Origin: Pseudo-nitzschia pungens
Lineage: Eukaryota > Bacillariophyta > Bacillariophyceae > Bacillariales > Bacillariaceae
Direction: 5' to 3'
DNA length: 64,000 bases
Assembly: GCA_037355855.1 (NCBI GenBank)
Contig: CM074767.1
Span: forward strand, 1,302,001-1,366,000
The notes under the pieces were generated by a model. That model was not told where the DNA came from. It made no database searches and saw only the letters and a list, made by a program, of their open reading frames with translations. Every line of letters starts with the position of its first letter. Positions within the stretch are counted from its first letter, which is position 1. This document shows, piece by piece, positions 23,500 to 33,110 of the stretch. Made by a program: the position numbers and the translations under genes.

Positions 23500-24769
23500 T
23501 CGTTTTTCAAAGCTATTTGAGCGTATCCCACTTATTCGCGGACGGCTTTTGTGATCCGACAGAGAATTCCGGGAAGTTAAGCTTCCTTTTCGTATCAACG
23601 AGTTCGCAAGATGGGAGAGGGGTGGTCCCAAATCTATTGATGTGCGAGATCCACAATTCACACCCGAGAATCGAATTCGCTGTGGACCCTGTTTTTCTTT
23701 CTCAACATACCAAAAAAACGCCCTTACTGACTCGACTCGAGCTCAATCATCAATCAATAATCACGTGACCCAAGCCCCAAACCAGGCAACGTTTGTCGGT
23801 CGTAAGAAGGTAAGATTACCAGTAAGATTACAGTCTTGAGAGTCGTCTTGAGAGTCTTGAAAGAGTCTTGATGAGATGAGAATGAGAACGGAATTCATTT
23901 TGGTATGTTCGTATGAAAGAAGTACAGTAAGGTTATATATATTAGGTAAGAAGAAGTTTATTAGCACTAAGTATACTTGTAGTAAACCTTACCATTTAGA
24001 TTTTATTGGAACGTTGAAATCCTTCGCGCATTTTTTCTAACCACGAATGAATGAATCAATCGATATTACTGACCGTCCACATTGTTCTACTTGTAAACTT
24101 ACTCGTAGAAACCTTACTTGAAGAAGGGTTTTTGGTAAAAATAGATAAAGCTGACTGACTCACTCACGCAGAAGTGAACCAGTCCAATCATTCTCGGAAT
24201 TTCATTGTTGTTCGGACTGTGTAAGCGTGACTTGAGAAGAGTAAGGCTAAAAATTAATGTTCATCTTCGCCGACCGAAGTTGTGCTGCTGACGAGTCAGT
24301 CCAACCTCATACAAATCGTCCACGACCAACTCACTCGTTTTTTTAATTCGCCGCAAATTCTGCATCAGATGCCAAACGACCGGTACCGCCGCGTGTCCGT
24401 ACATTATTTATTGTACACTTAAGAATTCCAATGAACACTATCGAAAGCCCTAACAATCGCTGACGCGTTTGCGGAGAACTAACAACAAAGTCAGTCCTCT
24501 AATACTTCCTACCGTATCAACAGAAAAGCAAAGACCGGGGGAAGCACCTCACTCCTCGGCAACGAAGACATTGTCGTCTGCATGTTTCGAGTCGTCGCAA
24601 AGTCAACTGATTGACGCACAGATTAGTTCATTCGTGTTCTTCATCGTCCACCAATCCACCGCATAACATATACACTACGACTCACTTTTCGTAGATTCAA
24701 GTGATCATTCACCGACTCCCTATCATCACCCAGAGCGACTACACAGCGAGGAGCACAAGTTGAAACAAA
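23500..24769. other. Divergent intergenic region
   Basis: About 1.3 kb between divergent genes with GTAAGGTAAGATTACCAG (about 23811), GTCTTGAGA repeats (23835-23870) and many dispersed motifs. No gene supported. Confidence 0.5.
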
Positions 24770-25531
24770 ATGAAATCCGTAACAGAATTGCAGGAAGTAT
24801 CGACATTGTCGCCGCCATCGCCCGCATTGATGCCCATCGTGGCCGACGCCAAGCGATTTCTGGTCTCAAACAGCATCGACAGCGATATCGGAAGTTGCAG
24901 TGACGCCGACGACACGATCGCTTCCTTGGCGATGACAGAGAGCTCAGACGAAGATGACAAAATAGACGATCTTGGCTCGGACGTGGATGGCGAGATTCGT
25001 ACTGAAAGCCGCAGTTGGTGCATCGCGAGCCGGTAACAACGACAACCACTCTGATTCCCGAGACGAAAAAGAGGAGTGTTTCTTTTGGACCCATCCATGT
25101 TCGGCAGTACGAACGAATCGTTGGCGATCACCCCGATACCCGGGTAGGTGTTCCGTTGGGGATAGGTTGGGCCTACAACGAGGAGGAGTGCATGTCGATC
25201 GAACGCTTCGAGGTTGATCGCACGCGCCGGGGAAGGGCGAACTTGCGGTTGACGAGCATCACGCGGAAAAACATGCTGTTGAACTTGTATGGGATTCCCA
25301 AAGAAGACTATTCTGCGGGCCGAGGCAGAGACCGAAAAGTTGCAGAAGCAACGGAAACAATCATTGCGAAATAATTCCTTGTCAGTAAAAACCGAGACGT
25401 TCACGAAAAAGATTGGAAAACGGATGCGCAAAGGCGGAATATCTTTGCTGAAAGGAATGGCGTACGCATCGCAGATCGGGATGTCGGGAGGCGGCAACTC
25501 CTTGTCATCGGCAGCGAAACACGTCTTTTGA
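24770..25531 (+). CDS. Conserved diatom-type unknown protein, two compensating frame breaks
   Basis: Starts MKSVTELQEVSTLSPP. An acidic N-terminal half is followed by a distinctive block (RSVSFGPIHVRQYERIVGDHP, GVPLGIGWAYNEE, RLTSITRKNMLLNLYGIP) and ends in a basic, coiled tail. I associate this block with a repeated family of diatom proteins of unknown function; that is memory, not a search. Two breaks interrupt it. Near 25005-25007 one base seems missing (adding an A to AAA joins RTE to KPQLVHREPV). Near 25305-25310 one seems extra (removing a T joins PKED to ILRAEAETEKLQKQ). With both corrected the length is 253 aa. No catalytic motif or membrane segment is seen. Confidence 0.65.
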
Positions 25532-25863
25532 TCGCATGGCAGGCCGGACTTCGTATATTGTTCTTCTTTTGCTTACATCCGTGATGCATTATAGCACAAG
25601 TTGTTTTATGGGACCTCTGTGGTGTTCTACTCAGAATCCATTGTACCTCGGGACTGCTTCCGAGAAGTGAAGAATAAGTGTAAAGTCTAACATGTATAGA
25701 ATATGAAGTGATAGATATTGTACAACCGATGATGAGGTCATCACACCACGAGCCCAAATGGAAATCGTATACTTTGTATTGGATCGGAAACAATGGATTT
25801 CCATTCCATGAAATTGCAATGCACACACAGTTATAGGTTATAAATTGATGGCTTTATTTATAT
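25532..25863. other. Intergenic between convergent genes
   Basis: About 330 bp without gene signal; ACTTCGTA at 25552. Confidence 0.45.
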
Positions 25864-26816
25864 TCAGTGCACTTCTATTCTTGGATCATACATCACGTCG
25901 CGAATTGAATGCCTGCAACAGATCCTAATTTCGAATACTTCATCGTCTCCGAGTTGACGATGGCGATCAAATCCATTATAGTTCAAGGCTTCCCGAAACC
26001 ACCAATACCAAAGCAGAATGAGTTTTCTTGTCTCTGTCTTCCTCGCAAGGGCAACATAGCCAAAAGGTTCGTAGGCAATACTCAAATCAAAATGACGCAT
26101 CATCATCATCGGCAAATCCAGTGTCGCCAAAGAAGAAATCATGTATCCGCTGAAAGAAGGTTCTCGAGTCCTGTGGAGAAAGATGGTAGGAATAGATATC
26201 ATCCGACTCTCCCAATCCCGTTCGGGTGTACTGGTAATTTGCTCCGGGGCAGTGACTTGCATAACCGTGACAGTCATTCCATTTCTCGCCGTGAACAGAT
26301 TTCCACCATGGGCCATAAATAGCAATTAGAAGAGATACAAAAGTAAAACATGCAAGGATCGCAAGCATACCACTAGAAACAGGCAAAAAACAGAAATTCT
26401 TGTCGTATTCTCCTGTAATGCTCGGTCCTCATTTGGTTGCCGTTATTAAGAATGGTCCTCCCCGGTTCTTCCTCGTCACCGATGTGCTCATAGATTGGAC
26501 GTTTCCAGTAGCAGCACCAACGGCACAAGCGCACAAGTGACAACCGCTTGGCCCTGTATTCCGAAACGATCTCGGTGGCGATAATGTTGAATATCGCCTT
26601 GCCTCGTGGCGGTGGCATCTCGAGAGGAATAATTACTGGAGACGTCTCTAGTTCGATTGCAACGGGCCTCGGGCCTGCATTGCCATCGTTGTGGGTGTTG
26701 CTTTTGTTATTCATATTGCTTTGTTTCCTGAGGAGATCAGAGCGAAGTGTAGAGCCGAAACAGTAAAGGTTGTTTCCAAAACTGTGACTTGCTATTGGTG
26801 TTGTCAGTGTTTTCAA
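25864..26816 (-). CDS. Putative single-pass membrane protein, unknown, two frame breaks
   Basis: Three overlapping open frames on this strand read as one protein of ~316 aa if one base is removed at each of two places. The first is the T6 run near 26386-26391 (EFLF joins LPVSSGML). The second lies at about 26114-26120 (GDTG joins LPMMMMRHFDLS). The N-terminal ~145 residues are hydrophilic, then GMLAILACFTFVSLLIAIYG is a clear transmembrane helix. It is followed by a probably lumenal or extracellular region with two close cysteines (NDCHGYASHCPG). The C-terminal part has an aromatic stretch (LILLWYWWF). No family is recognised. The first junction is well supported by the continuity of the helix, the second less so; the protein could end at FADDDDASF. 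Confidence 0.5.
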
Positions 26817-27618
26817 TGATTGATTCGGATACGGTACTTTGTTGTCTTGCGAGTGTCGTACAGTAAGGTTAGTGCCATTGATTTTAATTAAGCAGAGTCC
26901 CTTTCACAATCTTTTTCAAGGTAATTTACAGGCAAGAGGCAATAATAATACCAAAAAAAAGAGCATACTAGAATAGCAGTTGAAGTACCGTTACTTAACA
27001 GATTGCAACACGTGCTGATGCCGGACACGACTGGATGTTGCTTCGCACGGTAATTACCTGAGCACTGTATTGTAAGTAGAATAAGTCTTACCTGGTATTC
27101 AATACCGTATTCGAAACCAGGAAGATTTGTTACGGTGCAACATCTCTCAAAACAAGAAAATGAGTTCACGAGTAAGCTTTACTCGTACAGTACACGTGCT
27201 GTATCAGTTTTTTGTTTGTAACTTAATCTTACTTTCGTAGTAGATTTTTTAAAAAAAAACATTCATAGAAATAACGTGCGGATTTGAAATACCAACACGT
27301 GGGTATGATCATACCCACGAGTTGGTATTTCTACAGTATCCATCCATACATGATCTTACGCGTACTGGTACACGTCTCATCCACGCGTGGGCAATTCTGC
27401 TAGTTTTTCTATTCGTCTTGAGAAACGAATGAGAATCATTTATCACATTATTCTCATGCCGTCAGTTGGAACAGTATTACTGCTTTGTATTTTCCCCCCT
27501 GTAATTCGACGAAGAAAGACTCGAACCTATTGAACACCAGTCGTTATCATTTGGATCTCAATGAAACAAGCAAAAAACCACTGGAACTAACCAACACACG
27601 ATACAGCAGCAGTGTAAT
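26817..27618. other. Divergent intergenic region with a 44-bp palindrome
   Basis: About 800 bp between divergent genes. Apart from GTAAGGTT motifs it holds the near-perfect palindrome at 27287-27330, listed separately. Confidence 0.5.
27287..27330. repeat. 44-bp near-perfect palindrome
   Basis: The arm AAATACCAACACGTGGGTAT (27287-27306) is followed by the centre GATC and the inverse arm with one mismatched pair. No loop. The arm contains a CACGTG E-box/G-box hexamer. It sits about 290 bp upstream of the saccharopine-dehydrogenase-like start, so it may be a regulatory site for a dimeric factor or a cruciform. Confidence 0.85.
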
Positions 27619-29091
27619 ATGAGCGAGGAATCATCACCTTCGCCATCCAATACGAAGCAACGGGAATGGGATCTTGTGATCTACGGTGCAACTGGCGATG
27701 CCGGGAAGGCGATCGCGTGGTATATCGCCAACAACGTTGACAGCTACCAAAAAAGTGGCCGTCACAGCAACAATCGAGGAGACAGCAACAGCGAAGTGAA
27801 CGGGAGTGATAGTAGCATCTTCCGGTGGGCCATCGCCGGGCGGTCGGGATCAAAGCTGAATGCACTTAGGTCACAGATCATTGTGGGACGCTCGGAACAT
27901 TCCACCGTTGACGAAATCGGCCTCTTGACGGCGGATTCCACTTGCCCCGATGATATGAATCAACTCGCCAAGTCGGCACGGCTCGTTGTGTCGACTGTCG
28001 GACCATACACGCGGCTAGGAGAGAGTATTTATGCGGCATGCGTGGAGAATGGGACGAATTACGTAGATATTACGGGCGAAGTCGACTGGGTGTTGCACAT
28101 GAGAGAAAAGTATGGGGAACGAGCCCGGGAGACGGGATCGACTCTATGCTCCTTTTCTGGTTACGATAGTGTTCCCTCTGACATCACGATGTATGCAGCT
28201 CGAAGGGTACTGGCGGAATGCGATGCTACGGACCTTGGCGATGCAATTGACAACAACGGAGAAGTTTCTCTCTCCTGCGCCGAAACAGTTGTAGAAGTCA
28301 ATAGCGGGGCAATGCCACGGGGAACGATCCGAACCATGATTACAAAATTACCTGACGGACCACAGTTTTGCAGAGATTTGGTTCGCTTTGCTTCCTCCGA
28401 GAAAGAAGGTTCTGAAAGGATGGTTGTGAAGTCGTTGGTGCGGTGGCTTCTTCCTCGGTGGTCAGCCGACTACGGTGCCTTCACGCTTCCGCACTTCATG
28501 GGGTGGTGCAACATTCCCGTCGTTTACAATAGCTGTTCTTCCATCGATTGCACGTATCACGATCGAATAGGAATCCCATTCAGTCAAGGTTGTTTGAGAA
28601 CAGGGTATGGCCTGCTGCAAACCTTGGTTTTGTACCTTTTCCTTCTAGCAACCGCACCATTCTTTTTAATCTTTCAGACCTTTGTCGTGCTTGTTCCGTC
28701 GTTGTCCGAATTCCTGTTGAAGGCATTTGACTCCTTCCAATACCGTGGAAATACCCCCCAAAACCAAAAACTCATGGACAATTCTACTGTCGACGTTTGG
28801 ACATACGCGACGAGCGCGTCTTCAGGCTCACAAGCCAGAGTTCACTTGCACGTAAAAGGCGATGCCGGGATCAAATGCACCGCTCTACTAGCATGTGAAA
28901 CAGCCTTTTCTATTCTGGAGCTAGAGGACGCCAACAAGTTGCCAAGGGGAGTGATCGGGAGTCCGTCAATGATAGCAGGGGACGCTTTGGTAGATAGACT
29001 TCAGGACGAGGACGCAATCGGCGACTTCTGCACCTTGATGGTGACGGTTGTTGATGGAGAGAATGATAACGACACGAAAAAGAAAAAGTAA
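27619..29091 (+). CDS. Saccharopine dehydrogenase-like oxidoreductase (SCCPDH type)
   Basis: Single exon, 490 aa. The N-terminal Rossmann fold opens with WDLVIYGATGDAGKAIAWYI (G-A-T-G-D-A-G nucleotide loop). WAIAGRSGSKLNALR is the usual second segment, and ARLVVSTVGPYTRLGESIYAACVENGTNYVDITGE is the hallmark of the SCCPDH/trans-acting enoyl reductase group, with SGYDSVPSD after it. Residues ~335-370 are strongly hydrophobic (TLVLYLFLLATAPFFLIF), as in lipid-droplet and membrane members. The true lysine-pathway saccharopine dehydrogenase is a different branch; an oxidoreductase acting on a lipid-associated substrate is more likely. The exact reaction is not known. Confidence 0.9.
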   Translation: MSEESSPSPSNTKQREWDLVIYGATGDAGKAIAWYIANNVDSYQKSGRHSNNRGDSNSEVNGSDSSIFRWAIAGRSGSKLNALRSQIIVGRSEHSTVDEIGLLTADSTCPDDMNQLAKSARLVVSTVGPYTRLGESIYAACVENGTNYVDITGEVDWVLHMREKYGERARETGSTLCSFSGYDSVPSDITMYAARRVLAECDATDLGDAIDNNGEVSLSCAETVVEVNSGAMPRGTIRTMITKLPDGPQFCRDLVRFASSEKEGSERMVVKSLVRWLLPRWSADYGAFTLPHFMGWCNIPVVYNSCSSIDCTYHDRIGIPFSQGCLRTGYGLLQTLVLYLFLLATAPFFLIFQTFVVLVPSLSEFLLKAFDSFQYRGNTPQNQKLMDNSTVDVWTYATSASSGSQARVHLHVKGDAGIKCTALLACETAFSILELEDANKLPRGVIGSPSMIAGDALVDRLQDEDAIGDFCTLMVTVVDGENDNDTKKKK

Positions 29092-29462
29092 AAGATGTGA
29101 ATCATTGTAATTCGCTCGTATCCCTGTGATGGTTCAGTTAGGCTGCTATTGACTCCTTCGCAGTAAAGATGTTTTTGTCATGCCAATAGGCATCATGCAA
29201 TCCATATTGCAATTATCGTGGTGAATGCTCTGTCAAAATGTGTTGCAGCAGAGTAAAAATTCTTTCCAATTGTTAGTTTGTCGGTCTTCTTCTGATGCCA
29301 ACATTCATAACGGGTTACAGTAATCTTTGTAAGTTAGTGTTTACAAGGTTTGTTGCAATCTGTGGTATAAATTCATGAAGTTCATGCATCTATGTCTTCC
29401 TACAGAATACTATGTAAGTGTATATATTATATATGTCTTGTGTACAGTGTATTTATGTATTT
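29092..29462. other. Intergenic between convergent genes
   Basis: About 370 bp, AT-rich, with TATATATTATATAT near 29420. No gene. Confidence 0.5.
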
Positions 29463-31326
29463 CTATTCTGCACAACCCATCATTCTGTTGAACATGGCAA
29501 TATCCTCTTGTGTAACCTCTGGTTCTGCTTTGTAGCGGATCTTGAGGTCGTTGATACTAAATTTAGCGCTGATACTATCAGCTACTGCGTCAGCCAGGAG
29601 TTTGGGGATAGCAGCTGGATTACGGTCACGACTTGGTGTGTCATGACAACTTTTGTGAGCTCCGAGGGGATGTGGTTTCCCGTAATAAGGACAGATCTCT
29701 GGTGAGCATTTGCTGAAGATGTTCAGTGCCGCATGCAATTGTAGGTCCTGAGTCGAATAGAGAGAAGAGAGCATCGCATGAAGACCAAAGTTGTCAGAGA
29801 TCATTTGTTGTATTTTTCGTAGAAAAAGTGCGCGGTACAAGAGAAGACACCAATCGTCTGTAAGAACTTACGTTTGTCCATAGATTCGTTGGTTTCTTGT
29901 CTTTTCGACCAAACGCGCAATTGTTGACTGTCGTGCGGTGCAATGCCATTTTCTCAACAATTCTTTTCATCTTCGGCATTTCTGACAACCATCCCACAGG
30001 ATTTTCGATAACGACGATCATGTGATCTTTCTTCTTTTTTGCCCATTCCAAAAACCAGGATATTCGAGCCAGATATTGGTCTTGCTTAAGTGCCTCCCGA
30101 CTCTTGGCAAACTGGTCGTGTTTTGGAGAGCGTTGTTTCGCACCTGCTAGGAACGAGTAATTGAAACACGGGGGAGAGATCCAAATAAAATCTGGAACTG
30201 TTCCGATATTGCTCCATTTCAGTTTCATGAAATCAACCCTATCGGTCGCACGAGAAGCCGGGTCGTTGTCAATGGAACGCGTTCTCCAAAAAGAGCTGTA
30301 GCGATGAAATGCTTCGGAAACAACGGCATCGCCAGCAAATAACTCCAACATATGTAGCTCCCTCCGCTGGAAGTGCTTGGCCCTACCACTATCATCCTTT
30401 CTTTTTATGATACGTTGGACGGCAGTGTCCAAACAATATGGTTGCTTCAACTCTGACAGCACTATTTTCACTTCCTGTTGGGTGAAGCCAACGCGGTTGC
30501 ACAAATCAGTAAATGCTTTATTATAGCAATCAATATCGTCGGGGCGTGATGTACAAATAGGAGTGGTCGAAGTGGTTGAAGCAGGAGGAATACCTTCGAG
30601 TTTTGGATTCACGCTTGCCACATAGTTTGCATGATATTCCTCCAGTTGTTCGCGCGTGAGTTCCTCCTCGTCATTGTCCATGTACCTCACTTTCCACATC
30701 TCGAAATCTTCGTTCTCAATATTGCAGTGTCTCCATTCTGGTTTTGCTGAAACTACTTGTCCGTCGTACCAGAACGTAAACGCCTTTCGTATTTTGTACC
30801 CTTCTTCGATTTCCTTGCCACGATTGTTATTGATGCTGCTGCTTATGCTCTTATCCCGGGGGGTATGAATTTCTTCATTCTCAACATTGGAAGCAATATT
30901 CACACTCGCTTTGTTTCTGAACTCTACAGTGGCCTCTTTTGCATCCATGCAGATATGACCTAGCGGCTGACTATTCTTCCCTCTGCGCTTGGTTCGAGCA
31001 TAAAGCTCTATTAGGTCCCGGAGTCTTGATTGTTGCTTTTGGGATTCCATCTCGTTTACCATGCGGTCTTTTTTTGGATGTTGAACATCACCATTTTCCC
31101 TCTTTTCCCTTGCCCGTTTGCTTTTGCCGTTGTCTAGTGTTACCCGGGTAGACCTGGTGCTAACTCGATCACTAACGTCGTCGTTTGCTGGATTCGCAAC
31201 AAATCTATCTGGCTGTCGTCGCATCCGTTTCCCTTTGGCTGGCTCATACAGAGCGGCTTTGTCAGGAAATGGCGAGCATTCATTGTGTGACTCGAGTTCA
31301 ACAAGTAATCTTCGTTTAGGCGGCAT
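29463..31326 (-). CDS. Tudor-like plus cytosine-5 DNA methyltransferase-like protein
   Basis: Exons 31326..29872 and 29747..29463 (124-bp intron, donor AAC|GTAAGT, acceptor GACTCAG|GAC, phase 0) give 579 aa. The start is MPPKRR; a Met six codons upstream is also possible. Residues 1-120 are basic and disordered. Residues ~180-235 form a Tudor-like barrel (FTFWYDGQVVSA, WKVRYMDNDEEELTREQLE). The methyltransferase-like domain starts at ~325: MLELFAGDAVVSEAF (motif I), SIDNDP (II), FIWISPPCFNYS (Pro-Cys loop, IV) and VIENPVGWL (VI, ENP not ENV). PTNLWTN and a Cys/His cluster (KCSPEICPYYGKPHP) precede AAIPKLLADAV near the end. This arrangement recalls C5-methyltransferase-like proteins of algae and large DNA viruses. 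The Cys nucleophile is present, so activity is possible but unproven. A chromatin role is inferred. Confidence 0.8.
29748..29871 (-). other. Intron of the methyltransferase-like gene
   Basis: Strong donor GTAAGT. The acceptor GACTCAG keeps phase 0 and joins KKPTNLWTN to DLQLHAALNIFSKCSPE. The alternative CTTCAG acceptor at about 29715 is out of phase. Confidence 0.7.
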
Positions 31327-33110
31327 GTTCACCGCTTTTTGCAAGCAACTGAATGATAATTGAACAGAATATAATCAGAATCAGAGAGATTGTGTCCGAT
31401 GTCTGAAAAAAGCAAGGTGCAAACTTGTAATACAGCAGAAAGAAGCTAGAGTGCACGCACGTAAAATACCACTATTCTGTAATAAAATAATGACATACAA
31501 AAAATACTTCGTAGTAATGAATTGGAATGATATTGGGATGATATTGGGATGATCATTGTAATTGTACCGATAGCGTACTTTTATGAGCGCGAGCGAATCG
31601 TTTGTTCTACATTTACAGGATGCAAACATTGGCACGGCGCATCCAGTGTTGACATGTAACTTCAGGAAATTCTCGGTGGGCCTCGTATTACTACAACAAA
31701 AATGACAAGATAAAGTACGTGTTATGAATTTGACTGTTGCCTCCAACATTGAGATTGAATTAATTCTTTACGCGACTAAAAGTTTTGGTTACTTACTTAA
31801 CGTACTTCTATGAATATTTTTTGGTTTAATTAAAATTCGATGTCTCAGCTTTTCTCAAAGAACCTTTCTGGACACCTTTCATCAAACGAGTAAAGTTACA
31901 TTGAAAAGGGGTTAAATGAGCAATTTACAAGAAATGCAGTCCAATAGTATCTGGCCGAGCATGAGGAGTTGCTTTAGGAGTGTGTGACAAAAACTGATCC
32001 ATACACAATACACAAGCATTCATGTGAGTATCCTATGGGATACCCCGACGCCGTCTCGGGTGTACGTGGCTGAGGAGAGAAATAAAGATTTGTTGATCCG
32101 CTCCCACAGGGAACACCACTTCTCATTGTGGTGGGCTTGGTGTTGGCCAAGAGACAATCTGTGCCCGGCAGCGGCTGCGTACCTCGTGCACGGTGCCCGT
32201 CTGCAGTGCGCGCGCTGTCGTCCCTCTCGTGGCACTTACCTACCTATCATTGGGACCTTCCTCACATACTTCGTAGTGCTACTCACGGGGCGTGTCCCCA
32301 CCCGCATCCTGCAGTTGCGGTGACCTGTGTCTTGCCCAACAGAAGCGCACAGTTATTTTGCAACGGAGGAAGTATTCGTCAACGGAAACATGCACTTCGT
32401 AATGTACTGGACCTTCACCTCTAGCACCAGTAAGAGTACGGGTACCGGTACGGAACAGAAATACTGTCTGCAATTAAGCCGTGTTTTCTTCGAGGTGTAA
32501 TTACAACGAACTCGCTGGTGTATGTAATCTACCATGTTAGTGAAACCAGAGACATTACCTAGTAGGGTAAGGTTTACTTATTACGTAGTACTTACTGTAT
32601 TCACATATTTTTTTCCTACGTTCCAACAATAGTTTTATTTTTTACTGTACAGTATGGCAGTTGTGTGACGAAGTTGCAATTAATAGGATCACGAAAGCAA
32701 TAATGAAAACTCTTTTTAGTTATTCTTTTTGTTGATGATTGGAATTCTGAATTGTTCCGACAACAAACTAAATAGATATTCATATCTGAATTACTTTAAA
32801 ATGAAGTGCCTTGCGCGCGCTAACCGATCATCCAAAACTACTCATAAAATCTGTCAAAAACAAAAAAATCGATCGCCAATCTACCCCGTCGCTGAATAAC
32901 ATTCTTCTCTCGCCACATCAGTAGAGATATTCGTTTCAACAAACGAAGTTTGGATCAAAGAATAGTGAGTGTATTTCGACCTGTCGACGTATTGAGAAAA
33001 GTGAGCACGAGCTCAATAGCATCGTATTTCAATCTGAGCTCCAAGAGAGAACAAAAACGACAACGAAGTACTATTGGTAGCTGAATAGTTTGTGATCGCT
33101 ACGTCTTACC
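31327..33110. other. Intergenic region with a GC-rich island
   Basis: About 1.8 kb, mostly AT-rich and motif-rich (ACTTCGTA at 31506, 32269, 32396; GGGTAAGGTTTAC at 32565). A GC-rich segment stands out at about 32030-32330. No gene is supported; the leader of the next gene occupies the last ~150 bp. Confidence 0.5.

Noticed and set aside
29858..29871. 14-nt GTAAGTTCTTACAG as intron in the methyltransferase-like gene
   Set aside because: Too short for a spliceosomal intron; the 124-nt alternative restores the C-terminal Cys/His cluster in phase.
32024..32323. Possible coding interpretation of the GC-rich island
   Set aside because: Both strands give unrelated Cys/Arg/Pro-rich peptides without domain; kept only as a compositional island.
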